Below, in pieces: positions 33,680 to 44,694 of a stretch of 64,000 bases of DNA. Position 1 is the stretch's first letter. Every line of letters begins with the position of its first letter. The DNA lies in the NCBI GenBank assembly GCA_026315105.1, contig CM048744.1, positions 658,567,676-658,631,675 on the forward strand, given 5' to 3'. The notes below the pieces were generated by a model. That model did no database searches. It had not been told where the DNA came from and was given only the letters and a program-made list of their open reading frames with translations. The DNA comes from Locusta migratoria (taxonomy: Eukaryota; Arthropoda; Insecta; Orthoptera; Acrididae). Position numbers and translations under genes: made by a program.

Positions 33680-33835
33680 GCGTGCTTGGATAGCTTAACT
33701 GGTTAAGGCGACCGCTGGCCCGAAGTGGGAAATCAGACTTCGAATCCCGGTCCAGCTCAAAATTTGAACCTCGCCGTTGAATTTATTTCAACGCCCCGAA
33801 ACGGTCGAAATGGTTCAGTATTTCGAATTGCTAAA
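33680..33835 (+). mobile_element. SINE-D, sense member of an inverted pair
   Basis: TAGCTTAACTGGTTAAGGCG (A box region), GCCCGAAGTGGGAAATCAG, then CGAATCCCGGTCCAGCTC. Together with 33366-33505 it forms arms of about 140 bp around about 175 bp, so the pair can fold back. Confidence 0.78.
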
Positions 33836-33984
33836 ATTAGGGCCATTATTTTCAACAAATTGTGTCTGTTATTTCGGACATATCAGCAAAGAAATACCAG
33901 TAAAAGAAGTAAATAAGCACGTAGTGGAGCGTACCTCGGACGAGTACTAGTGAGTTTTCACGACGATCTAGCTACCACCGAGCA

Positions 33985-34400
33985 TTGAATTAAATCAATG
34001 GGGAAAGAGGAAACTTTGTGACCAGAGATTCGAACCCGCGTCCTCCTGCTATCTAAACTAACCACTACGCCACTGGGGACGCAGAATCACCTAGCTGCCT
34101 TTCAGCCGCGGCGGATCAGCCGCGCGTGCTGGAGCGCCGTGTTGCGGTGCGCGCGGCCGTCCTCCGTCGGGGCTTCGAATCCCCCTGGGGCATGGATGTT
34201 TGTCGTTTTTAGTATAAGGTAGTTCATAAGTATTTTGTAAGTTCTGGGACTGATGACCCCATAGTCAAATCCCTTAAGCCTTGCAAACATCTGAACATCT
34301 GAATTTGCTGCCTTTGCACGTCACCCGTCAATCGCAAATTCTCAACTCGTAAATTCTCAGCTCGGCCCTTGCAGATTATCACTCATTAGTCGCGGTATTT
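33985..34400 (-). mobile_element. SINE-G, split by SINE-C
   Basis: Antisense tRNA-like block: GAGATTCGAACCCGCGTCC (B box) and AACCACTACGCCACTGGGG (A box) at about 34020-34080. The rest of the element (CGCAAATTCTCAACTCGTAA) resumes after the inner SINE at about 34315. Confidence 0.68.
34103..34306 (+). mobile_element. SINE-C
   Basis: Head GCGGCGGATCAGCCGCGCGT, B box GGGGCTTCGAATCCCC, middle TAGTATAAGGTAGTTCATAA, 3' GGGACTGATGACCCCATAG. 9-bp TSD GCTGCCTTT at 34094-34102 and 34307-34315. Confidence 0.85.
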
Positions 34401-34856
34401 CTCTAATTCCCGTAAGAATTCGGGCCTAGTGTGCATCTGAACTGAAGAAACCACCGATGGCCCCCCTACCATATATGTGATGATTGCTCTTTCAGAGATG
34501 TCCAGTCCTCCCGAACAGCAAGAGGAAAGCGACTGTCGATGTACTTCCGTACAAAACTATTCTTCTTCTTTGTGGTTGCTTGGCGAAATGTTATTTATCG
34601 CCAGTAGAATCGATATGTAATCAACAACAGAAATCTGTTATCTAAATTTCATTGGTATTGATGCTTGAAAAGATCACCACCTTTCCACCAGAGATTCCCA
34701 TTTCAGTTCCCAAAGCATCCACCGTAACACTCGCGTGTTGAACGAACCTACCAGTAACAAAGCTGTCGCCCGCTTTTAAATTTCCTGTATGTTTTCCATT
34801 AAATCGATCTCGAGGGAAAGCCACACACTTCAGCAGTGCTCAAGAATGGCTCACAT
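34400..34856. other. Unassigned sequence
   Basis: Nothing recognised. Confidence 0.4.
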
Positions 34857-34866
34857 TACTGTTCTA

Positions 34867-35117
34867 TGCCGAGCGAGGTGACACAGAGGTAGCACACTGG
34901 ATTCGCATTCGGAAAGACGGTGGTTCAAATCCACCTCCGGCCATCCAGATGTAGGTTTTCTGTGATTTCCCTAAATCACTCCAGACAAATGCCGGGATGG
35001 TTCCTTTGAAAGGGCAGAGCCGACTTCCTTCTACATCCTTACCCAAACACTTCGAGCGTAAGCTCCGTCTCTAATGACCACGCTGTCGACCTGACGTTAA
35101 ACTCCAAGCTTTCTTCC
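34867..35117 (+). mobile_element. SINE-E
   Basis: Head GCCGAGCGAGGTGACACAGA, B box GGTGGTTCAAATCCACC, then CTGTGATTTCCCTAAATCAC and GCCGGGATGGTTCCTTTGAA: a SINE layout I know as widespread in arthropods. Exact 10-bp TSD TACTGTTCTA at 34857-34866 and 35118-35127. The 3' part keeps AATGACCACGCTGT, echoing the core of SINE-A/B. Confidence 0.88.
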
Positions 35118-35127
35118 TACTGTTCTA

Positions 35128-35440
35128 CACGCAGTGTCCTTTACAGATGAGCCACGAATTCCTAAAATTCTGTTATTTAACTGAAGTCCTTACACACGAA
35201 TGTCCTTATAAGATTGTTTCATTTGATAGTCTAAAGAAAAGATCTTCATGCACTATAAAATCCTGAAATGTGCATGTATTCATGCGCTCGCCAAGTACAA
35301 TACACGAACGATTTCGTGAAGGAACACATTTAAATATGCACTGTCATTTTTGTTCCCAATTTATTGATTCACTTCTAATTTTGCACAGTTAATATTATTT
35401 CTAAATTATTTTCTGAGTGGTTCCTGCACTTAAGTCTGGT
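35128..35440. other. Unassigned AT-rich sequence
   Basis: Nothing recognised. Confidence 0.4.
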
Positions 35441-36060
35441 TATTTTTGTGGGCAGAAAATGAAATCTCTACACCAGCTTTTAAAAGTTCCTTACTGACAT
35501 GTAGGGTCCATGGATTCGTGAGCGTGTTTTCGTATCCATACACGTCCATCAGCTTGATACAATTGGAAACAGGACTCGTCAGACGAGGCAACATGTTTCC
35601 AGCTAACAACAGTCAAATATTGGCGTTGACGGGCCCTGGCGAGGAGTGAAGCTTTGTATCGTGCATTCAGCAACGCTATGCAACTGAGCATTGAACTCCG
35701 AAAGCCCATATCGGTAATGTTTCGTTGAATGGTTCGCACGGTGAAACTCGTTGCTGGCCCAGCATTGAAATACCCGTAAGGCAGAAATTTGCGGAAGGGT
35801 TCCACTTATTGTGACACTGAACGATTCTCTTCCGTCGTCAGTAATCCACTTCTCGCAGGATCTTTTCCTGGCCACAGTTGTCTCAGAGATTTGATGTACT
35901 ATGGTGAATTCGTGAAATGGTGGTATGGGAAAAGCTCCACCTCATCGCTACCTCGGAGATGGCGTGTCCCATTTTTTGTGCGCCGACTCACCATCCTCAG
36001 GCTTACGTAAATCAACCCTGTAGAGCTGAGACTTCGCAGCCAAACTCAAAGGTGCTAGTG
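35441..36060 (-). pseudogene. Tc1-like transposase, N-terminal and first-aspartate part
   Basis: Minus frames 35875-35603 and 35805-35491 are shifted pieces of one protein. The second has MGFRSSMLSCIALLNARYKA, then SWKHVASSDESCFQLYQADG (first catalytic aspartate in SDES) and VWIRKHAHESMDPTCQ. This is the Tc1-family pattern preceding the DDE core. The helix-turn-helix region lies further up (to about 36060) in broken frames. The second and third catalytic residues are missing, so it is a truncated relic without recognised ends. Confidence 0.78.
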
Positions 36061-36785
36061 TGCCACGAGGTTCAGTCTTTATGACAAAGAGAGTGTGCGT
36101 TTCTGATTATGGTACGCAAAATTATGATTCAGTTGAAATGCCACAAGATCCAACTTAAAATTGTTATAGTCGATACAATTAATCGCCAATCAAACCACAT
36201 GAAACTAATCTAATGTCACAGGATACTTGCCTAACCAAATATACATTCGCAATATGGCCAACAGCCACAAGGGCCGTTACAACTAGACTGCACAGTCTCG
36301 AAACCAAAGTTGGCGGTTCCTCTGGAAATGTTGGCTACAAGTTCTTGATTTTCTCGGCGCACGAATACTGTGGTTCGACGTACAAGGTAAGAAAACCAAC
36401 AAGTGAAGGCTTCTTCCTCTTCAGTTCTAGGGAGTTCTTCTAAAGGCGGGTCTCTGTCGTATTCCGTCCAGTTGTGATGTGTCATGTATTGGTCAGACTC
36501 TCAGGACTGCGAAGAATCGGTGTACTGAACATAAGTATTACATTTTTTTAAAAGAGCTGATCGCCATTTGACTGAAAGTTTTGTTTATTGTTACTACCTG
36601 GTTTTGGCCTTAGGCCGTTTCCATGTGCTGTGATAAAATTGTCAGATAGGTTTCCTTAGGTCATGGTCATTATAATAAAAACAATAAAATATTCTGAGTT
36701 AATTCCATGACGGAATTATAAAATGGGTGACACTTTTGCTTCTGCATTTTAATTTAAAATAATAAAATAGGTATGTGTTCACCAT
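36061..36785. other. Unassigned sequence
   Basis: Opposing frames at 36213-36443 and 36231-36485 have no recognised domain. 36556-36650 (TTGGCCTTAGGCCGTTTCC) looks like a MITE tail. Confidence 0.3.
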
Positions 36786-36789
36786 AAGA

Positions 36790-36912
36790 TCAAATGTTCA
36801 AATGCTTGTATAGGTTATGGAACTACAGGGTCATCAGTTCATAAGTAGTTTGTAAGTTTAGGGACTGATGACCCCGTAGTTAAGTCCCATAAGCTCTACA
36901 AACATTTGAGCA
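36790..36912. mobile_element. Palindromic pair of SINE-A 3' ends
   Basis: An antisense 3' tail (TCAAATGTTCAAATGCTTGT..GGGTCATCAG) is fused head-to-head to a sense 3' tail (TTCATAAGTAGTTTGTAAGT..AAGCTCTACAAACATTTGA). The tRNA-derived regions are absent from both. Confidence 0.85.
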
Positions 36913-37071
36913 TACTGGCGATAATTCTAGCTTTTATTATCTTTGCTTGTGCGGAGGCGCTGTTGCTTACTCGTTCGGTGTGTGGTATCTGTTCTATTTT
37001 CAATGAAAACCGAGACATTAAATGTCCATGCACAGTTGCCTAGAAAATTTCTGGATGTGCTCCAAGTGCTT

Positions 37072-37201
37072 CTAGTCCTCCCTGGGGCATGCGTGTGTGT
37101 GTTGTCCTTAGGTTAGTTTACCTAGGTTTAAGTAGTTTGTAAGCTACGGACTGATGACCACGCAGTTTGGTCCGATAGATTTACAAACATTTGAACATTT
37201 G
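37072..37201 (+). mobile_element. SINE-B, 5'-truncated
   Basis: It starts inside the B box (TCCTCCCTGGGGCATGCG) and runs to the normal 3' end. A possible short TSD is (A)GTCCTCC at both ends, but this overlaps SINE sequence. Confidence 0.8.
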
Positions 37202-37683
37202 ATGTCCTCCAGTCTACATACCAGCGCTCATCGATGATATCGCCAGGCCGAATACCAGTAACTATTTAGAATGTTCAGTACGCCGACAGAAAGGTTTGAC
37301 GGTACACGACGATCCGCAGACCCCGCGGTAAACCGAACGCCGCGTCTAGCTGCTCACCTGTTCTGGAAGTTGGATGAGTAGGGCGCCCCATTCACGGTTT
37401 CGATGTTACGTAACGTATCGCGGCAGCGGCCGTTAGCGAATTTCCTCGCCGTGGAGGCGCGGATTTGGACGAGCGCTTTTGTTCGCCGGCACAATGGCGG
37501 CCCCGCCGTCTGGCCGTGGCCGGGCAGCATCCGCGGCGACAAAGGAGGGCAGCCGCAGTTAACCGGACCCCGCCAGAGCCAGCGCCGGTATTTGCACAGC
37601 GGCTAACAAGCAGCGGGCCACGTGGCTAGTCGCAGGACTGCGCGCTGTGCACACGTGGCCAGCGGGCTGCGCAGCTCTATACT
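37202..37683. other. GC-rich unassigned patch
   Basis: 37310-37680 is GC/CpG-rich, with open frames on both strands (37354-37542, 37403-37606) but no domain recognised. It may be a fragment of a host CpG-rich region; not proven. Confidence 0.3.
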
Positions 37684-37691
37684 GCTACAAC

Positions 37692-39001
37692 CAGTGGCGG
37701 CTCGTTCTAAATTTGACCAGTATGCTACAATATTACAAAAATAAACAGGAAACAAAACATACTAAAATACAAAAGTCAACCTTTGTATGACTGCCTTTAA
37801 TTAAATATCAATTAATGCTGTATTGACAGTAAGACCTTCAGGGAAATCTATAACAGCGCTGCCAACTGCATGTATTCACTGCACGTAGTAAATATAACGT
37901 TTAAAAAATATTAATTTTATATCCATAGTTGATGTGAGGTCGAGGTTGTATGTTCGTGTTGTTGACTCCGTGCGCTTCACTAGTGTTATGCGTAGCCAGT
38001 GCTGGGGTCTGTTTTCAAAAATGTTTGTTGTGCTTAAGGGACTTAACTGCGGGGTTATCAGTCCCTAAACTTACAAACTACTTATGAAATACTTACGAAC
38101 TAGGACGGCACAAATATCCATGCCCGAGGGGGGATTCGAACCCCCGACCGTAGTGGCCGTGCAGACCGTGACTGGAGCGCCTCAGTCCCCTCGGCCACCG
38201 CGGCCGGCTGTTTTCAATATTGACGAAGCACAGTATGCTGAGGAGCTTTCTGCGCAGACACGGTTACAAGGGAAGTAACCACGTTTTCTTTTATTATGTT
38301 TTAGATTTTGTTTGTCTTGGGTTTTAAAGATTCTTGTATATTTTATCTGATGATGAGGGCTTGACCCTTGAAACGCGTCATATTTTAGTGTTTTATACAC
38401 TATCTATGTGGTTGAGCCTACTTGACAAAATAATACTAATTTTATTTACAGAAATTAAAAATTTAGACTCAGAGGTATTAGAATATGAGTCTCACACAGG
38501 TAGGTTTGAGAGACAACGCACGAGACGCCTGAGCCAGCGCGCTATTTGACTCTGTATGCCGCAATATTCGTCATATACTATTCTTCCGCAGCCGTTCGCA
38601 ACGCGAAGATAAATATTGATCTGGTGCTGCAGTCGGTCTCAGCACACATGAGTCGTCAGGCCTGACGTCACGTCTGCGCATGTGCACTAGCGAAGAGACG
38701 ACTGCGCCGCCTCTCTGCGCACGTACCAGCGTGGCTGAATCCCACTTCAGCACACGGAGCTGGTTTCCAGCTATCGCGGCGAGAGCGCTCCAAAATGCGT
38801 TTTCATCCATATTACTATCATTCAAATACGCATTGGAAAGGAATTGGCATAATTTTATTGTGATATCTGGCTCGTATTCCAAGAGAAAGGATGTAATTTT
38901 ATAGCGATTTCTCGCTAACATTCCAAGGGAAATGGCATAATTTTAGTAATATATTTACAGTGTGCTGCAGCACATAAGCACATTATCACCAGCCGCCACT
39001 G
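37692..39001. mobile_element. hAT-like element with a SINE inside
   Basis: Ends CAGTGGCGGCTCGT (left) and the inverse of CAGTGGCGGCTGGT (right) are flanked by an 8-bp TSD GCTACAAC/GTTATAAC (6 of 8) at 37684-37691 and 39002-39009. Fits hAT. I recognise no transposase in the 1.1 kb of own sequence. Confidence 0.78.
38019..38207 (-). mobile_element. SINE-A inside the hAT-like element
   Basis: Antisense full-length copy, exact 10-bp TSD CTGTTTTCAA at 38009-38018 and 38208-38217. Confidence 0.94.
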
Positions 39002-39009
39002 GTTATAAC

Positions 39010-39520
39010 CCATGACATTAAAGTTCCGTCAATAGTCCTGTAACTATGAACTACAGTTACCTCACTGTCCTACAAAAGGCAATACTTGAACTTCTGATAC
39101 CACCTGTCTGGTTTGACCTAGGACACCTGGATGTAAACGGGCATGCGCATCCATTTCTGCTATAGCGCCGCAGCCATTTTTGTTCCAAGCGGTGATAGCG
39201 TGAGCATGTAAAAAGTCGCGTTTTTCCGCTGTTATTGCTTTGAAATATCGCTTGCTTCATTTCTAATACACATACCAAAAAGAATATAAATATTTTGATT
39301 AAAAATGTATCTCTTCGTAATAAATTATTGTAATATGATTTGACAAATCGTCAAATATGTTTTCTGGTTTTCCCACCTGGGTGTGTATGCGACTTTAACG
39401 CATTAGACAGCTCAGTTTTACGGGATACCAGATGCACTACCAAATCTGCGCGCTAGTTTAGTTTAATACATTCTGTGCGCAAAAATCAAGCAAATGTATC
39501 GATTGTCATCCAATACAGAG
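39010..39520. other. Unassigned, with an inverted block shared with 40300-40390
   Basis: Around 39110-39200, CCTGGATGTAAACGGGCATG then CGCATCC and GCCATTTTTGTTCC recur inverted at about 40308-40360 (GGAACAAAAATGG..GGATGCGCATGCCCGT). This could be the ends of one decayed element of about 1.3 kb, not resolved. Confidence 0.4.
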
Positions 39521-39532
39521 GTAAAGCATTTT

Positions 39533-39729
39533 AAAAATGTTCAGATGTTTGTATAGCTTATGGGACTTAACTACGGGGTCATCAGTCCCTAAACTGACAA
39601 ACTACTTATGAACTAACTAAGACTAAGGACGGCACAAATATCCATGCCCCAGGGAGGATTCGAACCCCCGACCGTAGTGACCGTGCAGACTGTGACTGGA
39701 GCGCCTCAGTCCCCTCGGCCACCGCGGCC
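39533..39729 (-). mobile_element. SINE-A, full length
   Basis: Antisense copy, exact TSD GTAAAGCATTTT preceded by G (13 bp) at 39520-39532 and 39730-39742. Confidence 0.94.
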
Positions 39730-39742
39730 GGTAAAGCATTTT

Positions 39743-40795
39743 CACAAGCTATAGTTTCAAAACAATTTTCAGCTAATGGAATTTTAACAGCTATCAGGGC
39801 TTTAATAGAATTCCGTCTGTGATAAAATTGATGAATTTTGCTCAGGACTTCGGCCCCGTAGAGTGCTGTTGGTGGCAAAGACCTTTGAATGCTCTTCTAA
39901 AACTCGAAGAGCTAGAATGAGAGAAAATAGTTTTTCATCTTTACCAGCTTCTTGTATGTACCCTTGTCCGGTCAGTAAATTAATTATCCTCGTAAAGCGA
40001 ACAGTCTATTGCAAACATTAGGAAACTACGTCGCCGATACAGAAACTAAAATTAGCATCGCAGTAGCTCTAACTAAAATTAACACAGCAGTAGCTTCAAA
40101 CATCGTTACGAGCCATATGATCCATTATAACCAGTAAAAAACAGTGCGCATCATTTAAAAGTAATTAGTATTGTTATTGTCTAAATGTTGATACTGTTTA
40201 TTATCGCCAATGTACATTTTCTGAACGATTAGAACAATTTGGAAATGCACAGCCCACCATGCTGGAAGCGTAGTGACTGCCATATTCTACAATCGCGCTT
40301 CGAACTGAAGGAACAAAAATGGTGGATGCGCATGCCCGTCTGTATCTAGGTGCCCTTATTGACGCATGACGTCAGCTATAACCCCATGACGATAAGCGAC
40401 ATTCAAATTTCAATGTGAATGCAATATGGCGTCCATAACAACACGAAATAAACAACTACACAAATATAAACGTAAGCGAAAAAAGTGAAAAATTAGAATT
40501 AAGTAAAAAAATGTAATGGCCTACCGTGGGAATTAAGGGGTTTTGGGCGGGGAGTTTCTAAAAGCAATAGAAATAGCAATAGTGAGATAAAAATGAAACA
40601 TCGAAAAAAGCGCAATACGCGAAATTAAAGGAAACGGTTAATATACTAATTTCAGTTTACGAAAAAACTATATCGATCATTACAATTGAGCACTAATAGT
40701 AATACACCTCAAATGAAATCAGCGATACCAATAATTCCATTCTTTCAATGTGGAAAAATACGAAACGGGTACGATCAACAAAGTTGATGTGTAAT
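39743..40795. other. Unassigned AT-rich sequence
   Basis: No gene seen. Contains the inverted partner block noted at 39010-39520. Confidence 0.35.
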
Positions 40796-40796
40796 A

Positions 40797-41574
40797 CAGG
40801 GTGTTACAAAAAGGTTTTTCCTAACTTTCAGAAAACATTCCTCACACACAAAGAAAGTAAATATGTTATGTGGACATGTGTCCGGAAACGCTTAATTTCC
40901 ATGTTAGAGCTCATTTTAGTATTTCTCTTTAAATGTAAATTGAAATAATTCGTGCAGACAATTGTCAAAATACCCAATACTCTACATGTGCTGCTAGAAC
41001 AGGTGCCTTTAAAAATACGACACAACATGCGGTTCATACACGATGGAGCTCCTGCACATTTCAGTCGACGTGTTCGTACGCTTCTCAACAACAGATTCGG
41101 TGACCGATGGATTGGTAGAGGCGGACTAATTCCGTGGCCTCCACGATCTCCTGACCTCAACCCTCTTGACTTTCATTTAAAGGGGCATTTGAAAGCTCTT
41201 GTCTACGCAACCTCGGTACCAAATGTAAAAACTCTTCGTGCTCGTATTGTGGACGCCTGTGATACAATACGCCATTCTCCAGGGCTGCATCAGCGCATCT
41301 GGGATTCCATGCGACGGATGGTGGATGCATGTATCCTCGCTAACGGAGGACATTTTGAACATTTCCTGTAACAAAGTGTTTGAAGTCACGCTGGTACGTT
41401 CTGTTGCTGTGTGTTTCCATTCCATGATTAATGTGATTTGAAGAGAAGTAATAAAATGAGCTCTAACATGGAAATTAAGCGTTTGCGGACACATGTCCAC
41501 CATAACATATTTTCTTTCTTTTTGTGTGAGGAATGTTTCCTGAAAGTTTGGCCGTACCTTTTTGTAACACGCTG
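40797..41574 (+). mobile_element. Tc1/mariner element (DD41D type), deletion derivative with long TIRs
   Basis: Terminal inverted repeats of about 120 bp (40797-40920 and about 41450-41574) begin CAGGGTGTTACAAAAAGG and end with the inverse, CCTTTTTGTAACACGCTG. TA flanks both sides (40795-40796, 41575-41576). The centre retains only the C-terminal part of the transposase. The TIRs are far longer than the roughly 30 bp usual in mariners. Confidence 0.88.
40952..41371 (+). pseudogene. Transposase C-terminal part, DD41D spacing
   Basis: 139 codons open without a stop. MRFIHDGAPAHFSRRVRTLL supplies the second catalytic aspartate (HDG). RGGLIPWPPRSPDLNPLDFH supplies the third (PLD). Counting residues between them gives 41, which points to the DD41D group. 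The C-terminal RIWDSMRRMVDACILANGGH is typical of this Tc1/mariner branch. The DNA-binding domain and first aspartate have been deleted, so no active enzyme can be made. The frame may survive because the deletion is recent. Confidence 0.82.
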
Positions 41575-41576
41575 TA

Positions 41577-41938
41577 TACCGACGATATCAGTAATTACAC
41601 CGTACAAAACGCAACTGGTATCGATAAAAAATACAAAACTGGTGTCTATTAGTAAAATTGAGGTGTAATTTACCTCAGATGAAAGCTAGGATGCTAATAA
41701 TTCCACCCTACATCAACGGAAATATGAAATTGAGCTGTAACATACCTCAAACGAAACCCACGATATCAAAAATGCCTGCTCTAAAAACATAAACATAGGA
41801 AAAGTAGTATCGATCGCAAAAATTGAGCAGTAGTAAATATCAAATAAAACCCATAATACAAAATATTGCATAATACAAAAAATAGAGATACGAAAACATA
41901 TCGATTACTAAAATTGAGAAGTAATAAGTCATGTAGTT
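41577..41938. other. Unassigned AT-rich sequence
   Basis: Repeated phrases of the type ACCTCAGATGAAA / ACCTCAAACGAAA recur at about 40700, 41670 and 41745, suggesting a degenerate long-unit repeat. No gene. Confidence 0.35.
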
Positions 41939-41947
41939 CAAATAAAA

Positions 41948-42147
41948 GCCGGCCGCGGTGGCCGAGGGGACTGAGGCGCTTCAGTCACGGTCTGCACGGC
42001 CACTACGGTCGGGCGTTCGAATCGCCCCTCGGGCATGGATATTTGTGCCGTCTTAGTTCGTAATTAGTTCATAAGTAGTTTGTAAGTTTAGGGACTGATG
42101 GCCCCGTAGTTAAGTCCCATAGATCTACAAACATGTGAACATTTGAA
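41948..42147 (+). mobile_element. SINE-A, full length
   Basis: Sense copy, good reference for the family: head GCCGGCCGCGGTGGCCGAGG, B box GGCGTTCGAATCGCC, 3' stem GGGACT (42091-42096) pairing with AGTCCC (42113-42118). TSD CAAATAAAA at 41939-41947 and 42148-42156. Confidence 0.94.
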
Positions 42148-42156
42148 CAAATAAAA

Positions 42157-42433
42157 CCTACTATAAAAAAAGCTAATACGCATTCAGATACAAAAACTTC
42201 GACGAACTGATAACTGCCTTTAGTCCTAATCAATATAAAAAAAGGTCTAATAGCTGATGCCAGATAATTCTTAACTGAAAAAACGAAAAGGTAATGTCGT
42301 AAGTGTTGGTTTTACAGAAAAACACGTAATGAGAGCAAACCGTATTTTATGCAAATAACAACGATGCCAAAATCATTGTAATGTCAAAAAATATAGTGTG
42401 ATGCAAACAGAATGGTATTTACGCCACTCACAA
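42157..42433. other. Unassigned AT-rich sequence
   Basis: Nothing recognised. Confidence 0.4.
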
Positions 42434-42448
42434 CCATTCCAAGATCAA

Positions 42449-42642
42449 ATGTTCAAATGTTTGTAGAGCTTATGGGACTTAACTACGGGGTCATCAGTCC
42501 CTAAACTTACAAACTACTTATGAACTAGCTACTACTAAGGACGACACAAATATCCATGCCCGAGGGGGGATTCGAACCCCCGACCGCAGTGGCCGTGCAG
42601 ACTGTGACTGACGCGCCGCAGTAAGCTCGGCCACCGCTGCCG
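42449..42642 (-). mobile_element. SINE-A, full length
   Basis: Antisense copy with the longest exact SINE TSD seen here, 15 bp CCATTCCAAGATCAA, at 42434-42448 and 42643-42657. Confidence 0.95.
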
Positions 42643-42657
42643 CCATTCCAAGATCAA

Positions 42658-43090
42658 TTACCTTAAAAAAAAATCTCGCGTAATCCTAACAAACCAATGT
42701 TTTACGCCGCTCATTCCGAATAAACAAATATTGTTACTCTTAAACAGCATTTCACTACACAAACACGAAATACGTAAGACATATTTACAATATTATCAGC
42801 GACTAGTAACAATCATAAATGAAGTCGTCTGTGACAAAATGACGAAATTGGTCAAACCCGAAGGGTTGTATCGAACATTCACAATGACCCCTTCGAACTA
42901 TTCACCTATTATAACTATTAGATTAGGTTAACATAACATTTTGCAATTATGTCGAAAGTGTCAGTTTAATAAATGATGCCTATACATATGACAATATTTT
43001 AAGATTTTTTTTTTATTTTTTAAATTATTTGTTTTTATTTTTATGTTTATTTTTTTATTTTTAGCGAAATTACTAAGTTTTATTTAAAAA
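42658..43090. other. Unassigned AT-rich sequence
   Basis: No gene; T-rich 42990-43070. Confidence 0.4.
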
Positions 43091-43421
43091 TTCATCTAAA
43101 GTGTAGAAGAAGCTGCCATTCAGAAATTATTTTAATTTCTTTTTAAATACTAGTTGGCTATCTGTCAGACTTTTGATGCTACTTGGTAAGTGATCAAAGA
43201 CATTTGTGGCAGCATAATTCACCCCTTTCTGTGCCAAATTTAGATTTGACGTTGAATAGTGAATATCACCCTTTATTCTAGTGTTGTAGCTATGCACACT
43301 GCTATTACTTTTGAATTGGGTCTGATTGTTAATAACAAATTTCATGAATGAATATATAAGCTAGAATGTAGATCCCTAGATCCTGAAATAAATGTCTGAT
43401 CATGGGTGGGCTCAAGCAATC

Positions 43422-43508
43422 GCCGCGGTGGAGTAGCCGAGCGCTCTAAGGTGCCTCGCTAGGGAGCGCGCGGTTGATCGCCGTCGGAGGTTCGAGTCCT
43501 CCCTGAGG

Positions 43509-43552
<44 letters not shown>

Positions 43553-43650
43553 GTACTTAGGTTAGTTTACCTTAGTTTAAGTTGTTTGTAAGCTACGGAC
43601 TAATGACCACGCGGTTTGATCCGATAGATTTACAAACATTTGAACATTTT
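43422..43650 (+). mobile_element. SINE-B with expanded (TG)n, inside the LINE
   Basis: Head GCCGCGGTGGAGTAGCCGAG, B box GAGGTTCGAGTCC, then (TG)n of about 41 bp at 43511-43551. 3' stem CTACGGACT/GATCCGATAG. The TSD is unclear. Confidence 0.88.
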
Positions 43651-43787
43651 TTTGCTCCGGCAATTATTCTGATTACACGCTGTTGCGCAATGAATACTTT
43701 TTTACTCAGTTGAATTGCCCCGGAATATGATCCCATACGAAGGAAGTGAATGAAAATAGGCACAGTAAGCTAATTTACCGAGATGTA

Positions 43788-44663
43788 CGAGGTATGTCCC
43801 CAAAGTAAGTTCCGTTTGTTTATATGAAACAAACATGTACAGATAAAGAAAAAAAATTATTGTACAAAAATCTACAACTGTTAAACTACTTTTCTACATC
43901 CGATATTTTGTAGACACTTGTCGTAGTGTGGCACAACGTTCTGTATGCCTCCTTCATAGAAGGTCGCCGTCTGTGATAACATGTTGTTTCAGCTCATTAT
44001 CATCGTTGAAGTGTTGACCACCAAGGACAGATTTTAGGTGTAAGAACAGATGAGTCTCTAGGAGCGAGTTCCGAGCTGTTCCGAGGAGCGACCGAGCGCA
44101 TTGAGGCGCTATGCTAAAATGCGTAAGGCCGTTCCCTGTCGGGGGTTCGAATCCCCTCTCGGGCATGGATGTTTGTGCCGTCTTTAGTATAAGGTAGTTC
44201 ATAAGTAGTGTGTAAGTTTAGGGACTGATTACCCCGCAGTTAAGTCCCATAAGATTTACAAACATTTCAACATTTTTTTGAATATCAGACGAGTCCCAGT
44301 GAAATTTCCGTAAGAGTTGTTTGGTCACATTAGCAGAAAAAAAGAAACGCCGCCTTTTCATTGTAATCGTCGGGTGCTTGTTCTGTATTGCGCAGCGCAA
44401 TTTCTTAACGGTCTCGCGTTAACCATGTGCATTAATTGTTTGGCCTCTGTTCCAATTACGGCGCATATGACTTTTTAATGACTTTTTATGACTTTTCGAA
44501 GTGTTAAGATTTCCTTAGGTGATGAAGTGTGCCTCCATTCCATTGATTGCCGTTTTGTTTCTGGGGAGTCGTACGATACCGAAGTTTCATCCCCCGTGAC
44601 TATCCGAGAAAGACATCCACCACCTTCATTATAGCGTGTCAAAAACTAAAGTGCACTGCCCAT

Positions 44664-44694
<31 letters not shown>

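Noticed and set aside
41948..42060. tRNA genes
   Set aside because: Many tRNA-like blocks carry A and B boxes, but all continue into SINE bodies with TSDs, and their acceptor or anticodon arms do not pair as in functional tRNAs.
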